Of a DNA stretch of 64,000 nt, positions 7,434 to 15,420 are shown piece by piece. A model generated the notes under the pieces. The model was not told the DNA's origin and made no database searches. It worked only from the letters and a program-made list of their open reading frames with translations. Both the position numbers and the translations under genes were made by a program. Origin of the DNA: Qipengyuania psychrotolerans (GTDB lineage: Bacteria > Pseudomonadota > Alphaproteobacteria > Sphingomonadales > Sphingomonadaceae). Where the stretch lies: the NCBI RefSeq assembly GCF_019711355.1, contig NZ_CP081297.1, forward strand, positions 372,001 through 436,000, read 5' to 3'. Positions within the stretch are counted from its first letter, which is position 1. Every line of letters starts with the position of its first letter.

Positions 7434-8699
7434 ATGCGAAACGATCAGCCAGCCTTGGGCGAACGCCCGCCCTCAAGCGCCGCGAAACGCGCGCCCATCG
7501 GCGAGCGTGAGCTGATCTGGATGATGGCATTGCTGATGGCGCTGAACGCTTTCGGTATCGATGCCATTCTTCCCGCGCTCGACGTTTTGGCTGCTGATTT
7601 GGGAGCCGAGGGTAATAATCGCCAGTTCGTGGTCGGTGCCTATCTGCTTGCGGCAGGCATCGGCACGCTGGTCCCCGGCGCGTTTGCCGACCGCTATGGC
7701 CGCAGGCCGGTGCTGTTTGTCGCCCTGTTCCTTTACATCGTGCTGTCGATTGCCTGCGCGCTGGCGACGACGTTCGATGCACTCGTATTCCTTCGCGCAG
7801 CCCAGGGGTTTTTCGCAGCCGGGATTATCGCACTGCCGCCGGCAATCATTCGCGACCGTGTGGGCGGCGATAAGATGGCGCGCATGATGAGCCTGATCTT
7901 CGTCATCTTCCTGCTGGTTCCGGCCGTCGCGCCAAGCATCGGCCAGGGCGTCCTCATCCTTCTGGGTGACTGGCGCTGGATTTTCGCCGCCATGGCTGTG
8001 GCAGGCGTGGCGATGAGTGCGTGGGTGTATATCCGCCTGCCGGAAACCCTCCACGAGGAAGACAAGCAGGAAATTCGCATCGGGCCTATCGCGCGCAATA
8101 TGAAGAGCGCGGTCACCTTGCGCGAAACCATTGGCTATACGTTGGGCAGTGCGCTGGTTTTTGGCGGTCTGTTCGGCTTCATCAATTCATCGCAGCAGCT
8201 TATCGGAGAAGCGTTCGGTGCAGGCGACAGCTTCCCGCTGATCTTCGCGATCTGCGCCGGGTGTATGGCAATCGCCAACTGGTCCAACAGCCGCATCGTC
8301 GAGCGTTTCGGCGCGCGCAAGGTCAGCCATACGGCCCTGTTTGTGTTTATCGCGGTGGCCGCAGCGCAGCTCTATTTCGCCAACCAGCCGGATGAAACGC
8401 TGTGGACTTTCGTGCCGCTGATGGCGCTCAATATGAGCCTGCTCGGTTTCATCGGGGCGAATTTCGGCTCGATTGCGTTGCAGCCGTTCCGCCATATCGC
8501 AGGCGCGGCATCTTCGGCTCAGGGCTTCCTGCGAATGACCAGTGGCGCCCTGCTCGGTGCGTATGTCGGCTATGCCTATGACGGGACTGCTCGCCCGCTG
8601 GCGACTGCGCTGCTCATCACTGCCGTCTTGACCCTGGTATTCGTGCTGTTTTCCGAGCGCGGAGCGCTATTCGGCGACACGATGGAAGACGACGGCTAG
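7434..8699 (+). CDS. MFS transporter, Bcr/CflA drug-exporter type
   Basis: A 421-aa protein with about 12 hydrophobic helices. The loop 2-3 motif GAFADRYGRRPVLF is the MFS signature A, and the layout LNAFGIDAILPALDVLAADL near the start is typical of the Bcr/CflA multidrug efflux branch. Such carriers export drugs by proton antiport across the inner membrane; the substrate is unknown. The ATG at 7434 is preferred over an upstream TTG in frame. No clear ribosome-binding site is seen. The stop codon is inside the CTAG shared with the convergent carboxylase gene (8696-8699). Confidence 0.82.
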   Translation: MRNDQPALGERPPSSAAKRAPIGERELIWMMALLMALNAFGIDAILPALDVLAADLGAEGNNRQFVVGAYLLAAGIGTLVPGAFADRYGRRPVLFVALFLYIVLSIACALATTFDALVFLRAAQGFFAAGIIALPPAIIRDRVGGDKMARMMSLIFVIFLLVPAVAPSIGQGVLILLGDWRWIFAAMAVAGVAMSAWVYIRLPETLHEEDKQEIRIGPIARNMKSAVTLRETIGYTLGSALVFGGLFGFINSSQQLIGEAFGAGDSFPLIFAICAGCMAIANWSNSRIVERFGARKVSHTALFVFIAVAAAQLYFANQPDETLWTFVPLMALNMSLLGFIGANFGSIALQPFRHIAGAASSAQGFLRMTSGALLGAYVGYAYDGTARPLATALLITAVLTLVFVLFSERGALFGDTMEDDG

Positions 8700-10246
8700 G
8701 CTTCCGCCGCAAGCTTGCGCCACGCCAAATCTGCAAATTCGCAAAGCAGGGGCCGGGTGTCGCGCGGGTCGATAATGTCCTCGACATTGAAGCGTTCAGC
8801 GCTGCGGAAAGGCGAGGTGACCTTGTCCAGCCGCGCCCGGATAGCTTCAAGCTCGGCGGCCGGATCCTCGGCGGCTTCAAGGTCAGACTTGTAGGCAACC
8901 TCCAGGCCGCCAGCGATTGGCAGGCTGCCCCAGTCGCCTGAGGGCCAGCAATAGCGATATTGGAACCGTTCGGCATTGCTCATGGCGCTGCCTGCTATTC
9001 CATAGGCGCGGCGCAGAACGATCGAGGCGAGCGGCACGGTGGCCTTATAGACCGCGTTCATCGCCTGCACGCCGTAACGGATCGTGCCCGCCATTTCCGC
9101 TTCGCGTCCGATCATGAAACCGGGGTTGTCGACGAGGTGGACGACAGGCAGGCGGAATTGGTCGGCAAGCTTTATGAAACGTTCGACCTTTTCGCTGGTC
9201 TTGGCCTCCCACGAGCCGCCCAGATAGCTGGGATCGCTGGCCAGAACCGCGACGGGCCAGCCATCCAACCGTGCCAGTGCGGTTATGCAGGCGCGGCCCC
9301 AGTTCTTGCCGATTTCGAACACGGTGCCCTGGTCGAACACCATCTCCATGCAGCGGCGCATGGAATAGACCGCCTTGGCATCGCGCGGGACGAGATCGAT
9401 GAGCGCGTCTTCGCGCCGGTGGACCGGATCGGTGCACAGCGAACGGCGGGCAAGCTGGCCGACGTGTTCCGGCATGAAGGAAAGGAAGTGCCGCGCGCGT
9501 GCGAAAGCTTCCGCCTCGCTGCCGACTTCATCGTCGACGACGCCGTTGCGCGTGTGGATTTCGGAACCGCCGAGGTCTTCCTTGGCTTGCTGGTGATCGG
9601 CAGGGCCCTTGTAGGCATCGCCGAGGCCGTCCACCACAGCAGGGCCGGCGGCGAAAATCTGGCTCAGTCCCCTGACCATGATCGAGTAATGGCTCGCCAC
9701 CGTCCGCGCTGCGCCGAGGCCTGCCGTGGGGCCTAGTGCGAGCGCCACGACTGGAACCGTGTCGAGGTTTTGCACCACGTCGCCCCAGCCGGGGACCGCT
9801 GGGATATAGGTCGCGCCGATCTGCTCCAGCGTCTTGACGCTCCCGCCACCACCGGTGCCGTCGATCATGCGGATGATGGGCAGCTTTAGTTCGTGCGCCA
9901 TCTTCTCGGCCTGCACCATCTTGCGGCTGATCCCGGCATCTGCCGCGCCGCCGCGAATGGTGAAATCGTCTGCCGTGGCGACAACCGGGCGGCCATTGAT
10001 CAGCGCCTTGCCGAACAGGAACGGGGCAGGTGTAACGCCGGTCAGGTTGCCATCATCGTCATAGTGACCCTTGCCAGCAATCTTGCCGATTTCGCGGAAT
10101 GTCCCGTCATCGCACAGCTCGGCGAGGCGCGCACGGGCGTCCATCTTGCCGCGTGAGTGCTGGCGGCCGACCTTTTCAGGGCCGCCCATCTGGTTGGCGA
10201 ACTCCTCGCGCTTGCGCAGTTCTTCGAGTTCGCGTTCCCAGGTCAT
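8696..10246 (-). CDS. acyl-CoA carboxylase, carboxyltransferase (beta) subunit
   Basis: A 516-aa crotonase-fold carboxyltransferase, the length of PccB-type subunits. The N-half shows RGGAADAGISRKMVQAEKMA and GPTAGLGAA; the C-half shows DNPGFMIGREAE and RRAYGIAGSAM, which form the acyl-CoA and carboxybiotin sites in this family. It transfers CO2 from biotin to an acyl-CoA (propionyl-, methylcrotonyl- or a related one; I cannot choose). Its ATG overlaps by ATGA the end of a 38-codon frame, which in turn overlaps the biotin carboxylase gene, so the three are translationally coupled. It probably ends the long crtY-to-carboxylase transcript. Its stop is shared with the convergent MFS gene. Confidence 0.88.
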   Translation of the reverse strand: MTWERELEELRKREEFANQMGGPEKVGRQHSRGKMDARARLAELCDDGTFREIGKIAGKGHYDDDGNLTGVTPAPFLFGKALINGRPVVATADDFTIRGGAADAGISRKMVQAEKMAHELKLPIIRMIDGTGGGGSVKTLEQIGATYIPAVPGWGDVVQNLDTVPVVALALGPTAGLGAARTVASHYSIMVRGLSQIFAAGPAVVDGLGDAYKGPADHQQAKEDLGGSEIHTRNGVVDDEVGSEAEAFARARHFLSFMPEHVGQLARRSLCTDPVHRREDALIDLVPRDAKAVYSMRRCMEMVFDQGTVFEIGKNWGRACITALARLDGWPVAVLASDPSYLGGSWEAKTSEKVERFIKLADQFRLPVVHLVDNPGFMIGREAEMAGTIRYGVQAMNAVYKATVPLASIVLRRAYGIAGSAMSNAERFQYRYCWPSGDWGSLPIAGGLEVAYKSDLEAAEDPAAELEAIRARLDKVTSPFRSAERFNVEDIIDPRDTRPLLCEFADLAWRKLAAEA

Positions 10247-10359
10247 TGGTGTTTTACGCGCGCCATCCGACGCGCGATATCCTCGCGCCTGGCGGCGCTG
10301 CGGGCGGGCGGTCGCCCTTGCGGTTGCTGCGCAACCGTTTGGTATGCGCCGCTGGCCAT
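10243..10359 (-). CDS. 38-aa small basic reading frame coupled to both carboxylase subunits
   Basis: The frame starts at the ATG at 10359, which overlaps the stop of the biotin carboxylase gene as TAATG, and ends with a TGA that overlaps the start of the carboxyltransferase gene as ATGA. The 38-residue product starts MASGAYQTVAQQ, ends MARVKHQ and is rich in Arg, Ala and Gln. I recognise no family. Overlaps at both ends are what a translated, coupled small gene would show. The caution is that its DNA contains two perfect hairpins (10306-10317, 10321-10337), so it might be a palindromic insertion that happens to be open. Some actinobacterial acyl-CoA carboxylases have a small epsilon subunit, but no homology is claimed. 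Confidence 0.45.
   Translation of the reverse strand: MASGAYQTVAQQPQGRPPARSAARREDIARRMARVKHQ
10306..10337. repeat. two adjacent perfect palindromes inside the 38-codon frame
   Basis: GGGCG-GT-CGCCC (10306-10317) and CGGTTGC-TGC-GCAACCG (10321-10337) stand three bases apart. They could fold in the operon mRNA between the carboxylase subunits, or mark a palindromic repeat element. Confidence 0.5.
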
Positions 10360-12248
10360 TACTCTGACGGCTCCACCACGCACAGCACCGCCTCTACCTG
10401 CACCTGTCCGCCTTCGGTGGCATTGAGCTGGGTCACAGTACCGTCGAACGGCGCGGTGAGCGCGTGCTCCATCTTCATCGCTTCGAGCACCATCAGCCGT
10501 TGGCCTGCGTTGACCGCATCGCCCTCGGCCACGTCGACGGCGATGACCTTGCCCGGCATGGGAGCGAGGATCGCGCCATCGGCGGCGGAGGCTGCTCCGC
10601 CCGCGTCGTGGCGGTCGGGGGCAATCTTGAAGGCTGCGCCGCCTTCGAAATACGTCCGCTCTTGACCATCCTTTACAATGGTTCGAGCGTAATCATCCCA
10701 TAGCGCTTTTTCGCCGACTTCGGCCGATGCAGACTGACCATCCACCTTCATGGACACCGTAGAATTCGCCTCGAGATTCAGGCGAAAGCCAAAGAGGCCG
10801 CGACGCATGAAATCGGCTGGCCCGTGCCTGATGCCATCGAAGGCAATGTCTTCAGCCGCGCTGGCAAGCAGTGCTTCGCTAACTACTGGCGGATCGATCA
10901 ATCTCTCCTGATTATCGCCAATGAAGCCAGTGCTGAGCTCTGCTGCCTGAAACTCAGGTTCGGCCAACAAGCGGGCGAGGAACCATGCATTCGTTTTGAC
11001 CGGCTCGATCTCGACGGCTAGGCAGGCATCGAGCAGATCATCGATGGCTTCCGCACGGTCTTCGCCCCAGCTGACCAGCTTTGCGACCATCGGATCGTAG
11101 AAAGGCGAAATTTCGTCGCCTTCTTCGACCCCGGTCTCGACGCGATCACCTTCGAGGTTAAGGTGATCCAACCGGCCCGTGCTCGGCAAGAACCCCTTCG
11201 CCGGGTCCTCAGCATAGAGCCGCGCCTCGATGGCCCAGCCGTCGATGCTCAACTCTTCCTGCTTCAGCGGGATCGGTTCGCCGCTCGCCACGCGCAGCTG
11301 CCACTCGACCAGATCGACGCCAGTGATCTCCTCGGTCACCGGGTGTTCAACCTGAAGGCGGGTGTTCATTTCCATGAAGAAGATGCGGTCGGCGCGCAGG
11401 CCTTCGCTGGCGTCAGCGATGAATTCGATCGTACCTGCGCCTTCGTAATCGACCGCCTTGGCGGCGCGGACGGCAGCGGCGCAGATTTCCTCGCGCGTTG
11501 ATTCGTCCATGCCGGGGGCGGGGGCTTCCTCGATCACCTTCTGGTGGCGGCGCTGGAGCGAGCAGTCGCGTTCGAACAGGTGGACGACATTGCCGTGGCT
11601 GTCGCCGAACACCTGGACCTCGATATGGCGGGGCGAGGTGATCCATTTTTCCAGCAGCACTTCGTCGTTGGAGAAGCTGGCCTTGGCCTCGCGCCGGCAG
11701 CTTTCCAGCGCGGCCTCGAAATCGCCCGCTGCATCGACTTTACGCATCCCCTTGCCGCCGCCCCCTGCGACCGCCTTGATCAGCACGGGATAGCCGATGG
11801 CGTCGGCCTCTTTCTTGAGGCGCTCGACCGATTGGTCCGCGCCCAGATAGCCGGGAGTGACGGGCACGCCTGCGGCAATCATCCGCTCCTTGGCGGCATC
11901 TTTCAGGCCCATTGCGCGAATGCTTTCAGGCTTTGGACCGACCCAGATCAGCCCGGCATCGATAACGCTCTGCGCAAAATCCGCATTTTCGGACAGGAAT
12001 CCGTAGCCCGGATGGATCGCCTCTGCGCCGGTTCCCTTGGCCGCAGCGATGATCTTTTCGCCTACCAGATAGCTTTCTGCTGCAGGAGAGGGGCCGATAT
12101 GCACCGCCTCGTCGGCAGAGCGCACATGCAGCGCCTTGGCGTCGGCATCCGAATAAACTGCGACAGTGGCAATGCCCATCTCGCGCGCAGTGCGGATGAT
12201 GCGGCAGGCAATTTCGCCGCGGTTGGCGATGAGAAGCTTTGAGATCAT
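10359..12248 (-). CDS. acyl-CoA carboxylase, biotin carboxylase/biotin carrier (alpha) subunit
   Basis: A 629-aa protein in the usual order. The N-terminal biotin carboxylase has LLIANRGEIACRIIRTA at the start, the ATP-grasp loop AVAGGGGKGMRKV near residue 160, HIEVQVFGD near 210 and EMNTRLQVEHPVTEEI near 290. A linker follows, then a C-terminal biotin carrier domain with AMKM (biotinyl lysine Lys592). It carboxylates biotin with ATP and bicarbonate and hands it to the carboxyltransferase encoded downstream. The gene starts 36 bases after crtB ends, so it probably shares the carotenoid transcript. The linker (10584-10601) contains a perfect GC hairpin. Substrate (propionyl-, methylcrotonyl- or geranyl-CoA) is undetermined. 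Confidence 0.9.
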   Translation of the reverse strand: MISKLLIANRGEIACRIIRTAREMGIATVAVYSDADAKALHVRSADEAVHIGPSPAAESYLVGEKIIAAAKGTGAEAIHPGYGFLSENADFAQSVIDAGLIWVGPKPESIRAMGLKDAAKERMIAAGVPVTPGYLGADQSVERLKKEADAIGYPVLIKAVAGGGGKGMRKVDAAGDFEAALESCRREAKASFSNDEVLLEKWITSPRHIEVQVFGDSHGNVVHLFERDCSLQRRHQKVIEEAPAPGMDESTREEICAAAVRAAKAVDYEGAGTIEFIADASEGLRADRIFFMEMNTRLQVEHPVTEEITGVDLVEWQLRVASGEPIPLKQEELSIDGWAIEARLYAEDPAKGFLPSTGRLDHLNLEGDRVETGVEEGDEISPFYDPMVAKLVSWGEDRAEAIDDLLDACLAVEIEPVKTNAWFLARLLAEPEFQAAELSTGFIGDNQERLIDPPVVSEALLASAAEDIAFDGIRHGPADFMRRGLFGFRLNLEANSTVSMKVDGQSASAEVGEKALWDDYARTIVKDGQERTYFEGGAAFKIAPDRHDAGGAASAADGAILAPMPGKVIAVDVAEGDAVNAGQRLMVLEAMKMEHALTAPFDGTVTQLNATEGGQVQVEAVLCVVEPSE

Positions 12249-12284
12249 GGCGCAGCGCTAGCCGGAGCATCGCGCTGCATCAAG

Positions 12285-13286
12285 CTACCAGCCTGCAACA
12301 GGCCGGAAATCGTGCCGCGACCAGATGATCGGTTCAGTCGGACCCTTGGGCCGGTTCCAGATCGCTTCGAAGAACGCGGTCGTGACGTGCCAGCTTTTCT
12401 CGAGCCCGCCGACGCGTACGCGCTTGTCCCAGGCAAGTTGGCCGCGATAGAGGACCTTGCGGCCAATCGCGCCGTAGATGTTGGCAGCGGAGAGTACTGC
12501 CCAGCGTTGCCGGAAACGCAGTTTCTTTGCACCGAGCTTGGATGCCGCCTCGTGCTTTTCCATCAGCGCGATCAGGCGCGGCATCAGGCTGGCCAGCTTG
12601 AATCGGTTTTCAGGGAGGGCGTGTTCGCCCGCTTCCCAGTCCAGTTCAGCCAGCCAGGTGGCAGGCAGATAGCAGCGCCCCGCTTCGGCATCTTCGGTAA
12701 TGTCGCGCGCGATATTGGCGATCTGGAAAGCAAGGCCGAGGTCACACGCGCGGTCCAGCGTTTCTCCATCATCCCTGGGCACGCCCATGATCACCGCCAT
12801 CATAATGCCGACGGATCCGGCTACATGGTAGCAGTAGCGCAGCATGTCGGCCTCGGTCTTGGGCTGCCAGCGTGCCGCGTCCAGAGCGAAGCCGCCGATC
12901 ATGTCATTGGCCATTTCCCATGTCAGGCCGCACTCGTCGGCGACCATACCCAGAGAATCGAAGGCGAAGTCAGCCGTGGGCTGTCCTTCGAGCGCACGCT
13001 TGGTGAGTACCCGGATTGCCTGGATGCGGTCTTCGGCATTCTTGGCAGTGCCTTGTTCACCCAAGGGGCCGCCCTTTTCCTGATTGTCCGCGATATCATC
13101 GCACTTGCGGCACCAGGCGTAGAGCAGCCAGCTTCGTTCACGCGTTCGGCGGTCGAAGAGCTTGGAGGCGGCGGCAAAGCTGTGTGAACCTTCCTCGATT
13201 GCTGCATGAGCCTTGTCGACAAGGAAGTGACGCTCGCGCCCGCCACCGGCGCGTGCCGGTGTCGACCTGATCTTGCTCGTCGTCAA
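12285..13286 (-). CDS. crtB: phytoene synthase (squalene/phytoene synthase family)
   Basis: A 333-aa trans-isoprenyl diphosphate synthase of the phytoene/squalene type. The two Asp-rich motifs are CDDIAD near residue 61 and ARDITEDAEAGRCYLP near residue 195, and WLLYAWCR precedes the first. Known reaction: head-to-head condensation of two geranylgeranyl diphosphates to phytoene, the first step of carotenoid synthesis. The context with crtI and crtY makes phytoene, rather than squalene, the likely product. The start is a TTG at 13286, 14 bases after the log gene stop; no in-frame ATG lies before the conserved region, so the exact start is uncertain. Confidence 0.9.
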   Translation of the reverse strand: MTTSKIRSTPARAGGGRERHFLVDKAHAAIEEGSHSFAAASKLFDRRTRERSWLLYAWCRKCDDIADNQEKGGPLGEQGTAKNAEDRIQAIRVLTKRALEGQPTADFAFDSLGMVADECGLTWEMANDMIGGFALDAARWQPKTEADMLRYCYHVAGSVGIMMAVIMGVPRDDGETLDRACDLGLAFQIANIARDITEDAEAGRCYLPATWLAELDWEAGEHALPENRFKLASLMPRLIALMEKHEAASKLGAKKLRFRQRWAVLSAANIYGAIGRKVLYRGQLAWDKRVRVGGLEKSWHVTTAFFEAIWNRPKGPTEPIIWSRHDFRPVAGW

Positions 13287-13300
13287 AGGGCGGGGAGTGT

Positions 13301-13882
13301 TCAGAGCTCGTCAGCCTTCATCTGGAATATCGGAGTGTGCGGTTCGTACGCTGCCATCTTGTCGAGCAAGCCGCCCAGCGATGTATCGTGGACGAGTATG
13401 CTCTGATGTACAGGCCGGACAAACCCAACCTCGGCCATCTTGCGGTTGAAGCTGATCAGCTCGTCATAAAAACCGAACGCATTGAGAAGGCCCACCGGAT
13501 TGCTGTGATAGCCGAGCTGCGCCCAGCTCATCGCTTCCCACAGTTCGTCCATGGTCCCCACGCCGCCCGGAATGGTGACGAAACCATCGGACAAGTCGGT
13601 GAATTTCTGCTTTCGCTCATGCATTCCGCTAACCGTGTGCAGTTCGGTGCAATCGTGGTTCGCGACTTCGCTGTTGGCGAGCGCTTCCGGAATGACGCCG
13701 ATCACTTCGCCGCCAGCGTCGAGCGCGCCGCGCGCAGTCGCGCCCATCAGGCCGAGCCTGCCGCCCCCGTAGACGACGCCAATGCCGCGCTCTGCGAGGC
13801 CTGCGCCGACGTCGTAAGCGAGCTGGATATAGCGCGGGTCCTCGGGCGAAGCCGATCCGCAATAAACGGCAAGACGGTTCAT
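13301..13882 (-). CDS. LOG-family (cytokinin riboside 5'-monophosphate phosphoribohydrolase-like) protein
   Basis: A 193-aa Rossmann-fold protein with YGGGRLGLMG near residue 39 and the family signature PGGVGTMDELWE near residue 105. LOG enzymes are known to release free cytokinin bases or adenine from nucleoside 5'-monophosphates; many bacterial members act as nucleotide phosphoribohydrolases. Its start overlaps the crtI stop by four bases (ATGA), and crtB starts 14 bases after its end, so it is fully embedded in the carotenoid operon. Nothing in the sequence ties it to carotenoid chemistry, so its presence there is a co-expression question. Confidence 0.87.
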   Translation of the reverse strand: MNRLAVYCGSASPEDPRYIQLAYDVGAGLAERGIGVVYGGGRLGLMGATARGALDAGGEVIGVIPEALANSEVANHDCTELHTVSGMHERKQKFTDLSDGFVTIPGGVGTMDELWEAMSWAQLGYHSNPVGLLNAFGFYDELISFNRKMAEVGFVRPVHQSILVHDTSLGGLLDKMAAYEPHTPIFQMKADEL

Positions 13883-15420
13883 TCTGCGAGCAAATCCTCA
13901 ACCATGAGTCCCGCGGTCGCCTTGGCACTGCCCACGACGCCGGGAATTCCGGCGCCTGGATGCGTGCCAGCACCCACGAGATAGAAATTGTCGATTACGT
14001 CATCGCGGTTGTGGCCGCGGAAAAATGCGCTTTGTGTGAGCAGCGGTTCGAGGCTGAAGGCGCTGCCGACATGGGCGTTCAAATCCATCGCGAAATCGCG
14101 CGGAGCATAATGGAACTTGGTCTTGATGCGGCCGTGAAGGTCCGGGATCAGGCGGCGCTCGATCTCGTCGAGGATGCGCTTCTCAAGGATCGGTCCCATT
14201 TCCTCCCAGTCGACGGACAGCTTGCCCATGTGGGCAACCGGCACCAGTGCATAGAAGGTGCTCATTCCTTCGGGTGCCATGCCGGGATCGGTCACGCTGG
14301 GATGGTGGAGGTAGATCGAGAAATCCTGTGGCAGGACGCCGTGATCGTAGATGTCCTCCAGCAGGCCCTTATAGCGCGGCCCGAACAGGATCATGTGGTG
14401 CGGGATGCCCGGCCACGTGCCTTCGATGCCGAAATGCACCACGAACAGGCTGGGCGAAAAGCTTTTGCGCGACAAAGACTTGGCGTAGGATTTACCGCGT
14501 TTGGTGCCAGTCAGGAGATCCCTGTAGCTGTGCATGATGTCGGCATTGCTGGCCACGGCGTCGAAACGCTGCTTCCATCCCGAATGCGTTTCCACCTCGC
14601 TCGCCTTGTTACCCAGCGTATGCACCTGAACCACGGGATCATGGAGCCGCACCGTGCCGCCGATGCGCTCGAAATGCTTCACCATGCCGGCAATGAGGCG
14701 ATTGGTACCGCCCTTGGCCCACCATACGCCGCCGTCTTTCTCCAGCTTGTGGATCAGCGCGTAGATCGAGCTGGTTTTCATCGGGTTGCCGCCGACAAGC
14801 AAAGTATGGAAGCTCAGCGCTTCGCGGAGCTTTTCGTTTTCGACGTAGCTGGAAACCATCGAATAGACGCTGCGCCATGCCTGTTTCTTGGCAAGGGCAG
14901 GGGCTGCCTTGATCATCGACTTGAAATCGAGGAACGGCTTGTGCCCAAGCTTGACGTAGCCTTCTTCGTAAACGCCTGCCGAATATTCGAGGAAGCGCTG
15001 GTAACCGGCCACATCCGCCGGGTTGAGCTGGGCGATTTCCGCGAACAGCTGTTCTTCATCGTTGGAATAATCGAAGTTCGTACCGTCGGGCCAATTGAGC
15101 CTGTAGAACGGCATCACCGGCTCGATCTCAACGTCCTCGGCCATGTCGTGACCGGTCAGGCCCCATAATTCGCGAAGGCAATCGGGATCGGTGATGACCG
15201 TGGGGCCAGCGTCGAAGGTGAAGCCGTCCTTTTCCCAATAATATGCGCGGCCACCCGGCTTGTCGCGTGCCTCGATGACGGTCGTGGCAATTCCGGCCGA
15301 TTGCAGGCGGATTGCAAGCGCAAGGCCGCCGAAACCGGACCCGATTACGCAGGCGTTGCGTCCGGTCAGCGGAACTTCAGTGGCATCGGCTGTAGCAGGT
15401 GGGGGAGTTGAGGCGTTCAT
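13879..15420 (-). CDS. crtI: phytoene desaturase
   Basis: A 513-aa FAD-dependent desaturase of the CrtI family. The dinucleotide-binding motif IGSGFGGLALAIRLQ is near residue 26, followed by DKPGGRAYYWEKDGFTFDAG, and the C-terminus carries the family signature GAGTHPGAGIPGVVGSAKAT. Known role: membrane-associated stepwise desaturation of phytoene, usually to lycopene in this group. It overlaps crtY upstream (ATGA at 15417-15420) and the LOG gene downstream (13879-13882), so it is translationally coupled at both ends. Confidence 0.94.
   Translation of the reverse strand: MNASTPPPATADATEVPLTGRNACVIGSGFGGLALAIRLQSAGIATTVIEARDKPGGRAYYWEKDGFTFDAGPTVITDPDCLRELWGLTGHDMAEDVEIEPVMPFYRLNWPDGTNFDYSNDEEQLFAEIAQLNPADVAGYQRFLEYSAGVYEEGYVKLGHKPFLDFKSMIKAAPALAKKQAWRSVYSMVSSYVENEKLREALSFHTLLVGGNPMKTSSIYALIHKLEKDGGVWWAKGGTNRLIAGMVKHFERIGGTVRLHDPVVQVHTLGNKASEVETHSGWKQRFDAVASNADIMHSYRDLLTGTKRGKSYAKSLSRKSFSPSLFVVHFGIEGTWPGIPHHMILFGPRYKGLLEDIYDHGVLPQDFSIYLHHPSVTDPGMAPEGMSTFYALVPVAHMGKLSVDWEEMGPILEKRILDEIERRLIPDLHGRIKTKFHYAPRDFAMDLNAHVGSAFSLEPLLTQSAFFRGHNRDDVIDNFYLVGAGTHPGAGIPGVVGSAKATAGLMVEDLLAE

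Noticed and set aside
10306..10337. Treating the hairpins as a Rho-independent terminator between the carboxylase genes
   Set aside because: No T tract follows on the coding strand, and the downstream gene is coupled by overlap, so transcription must continue.
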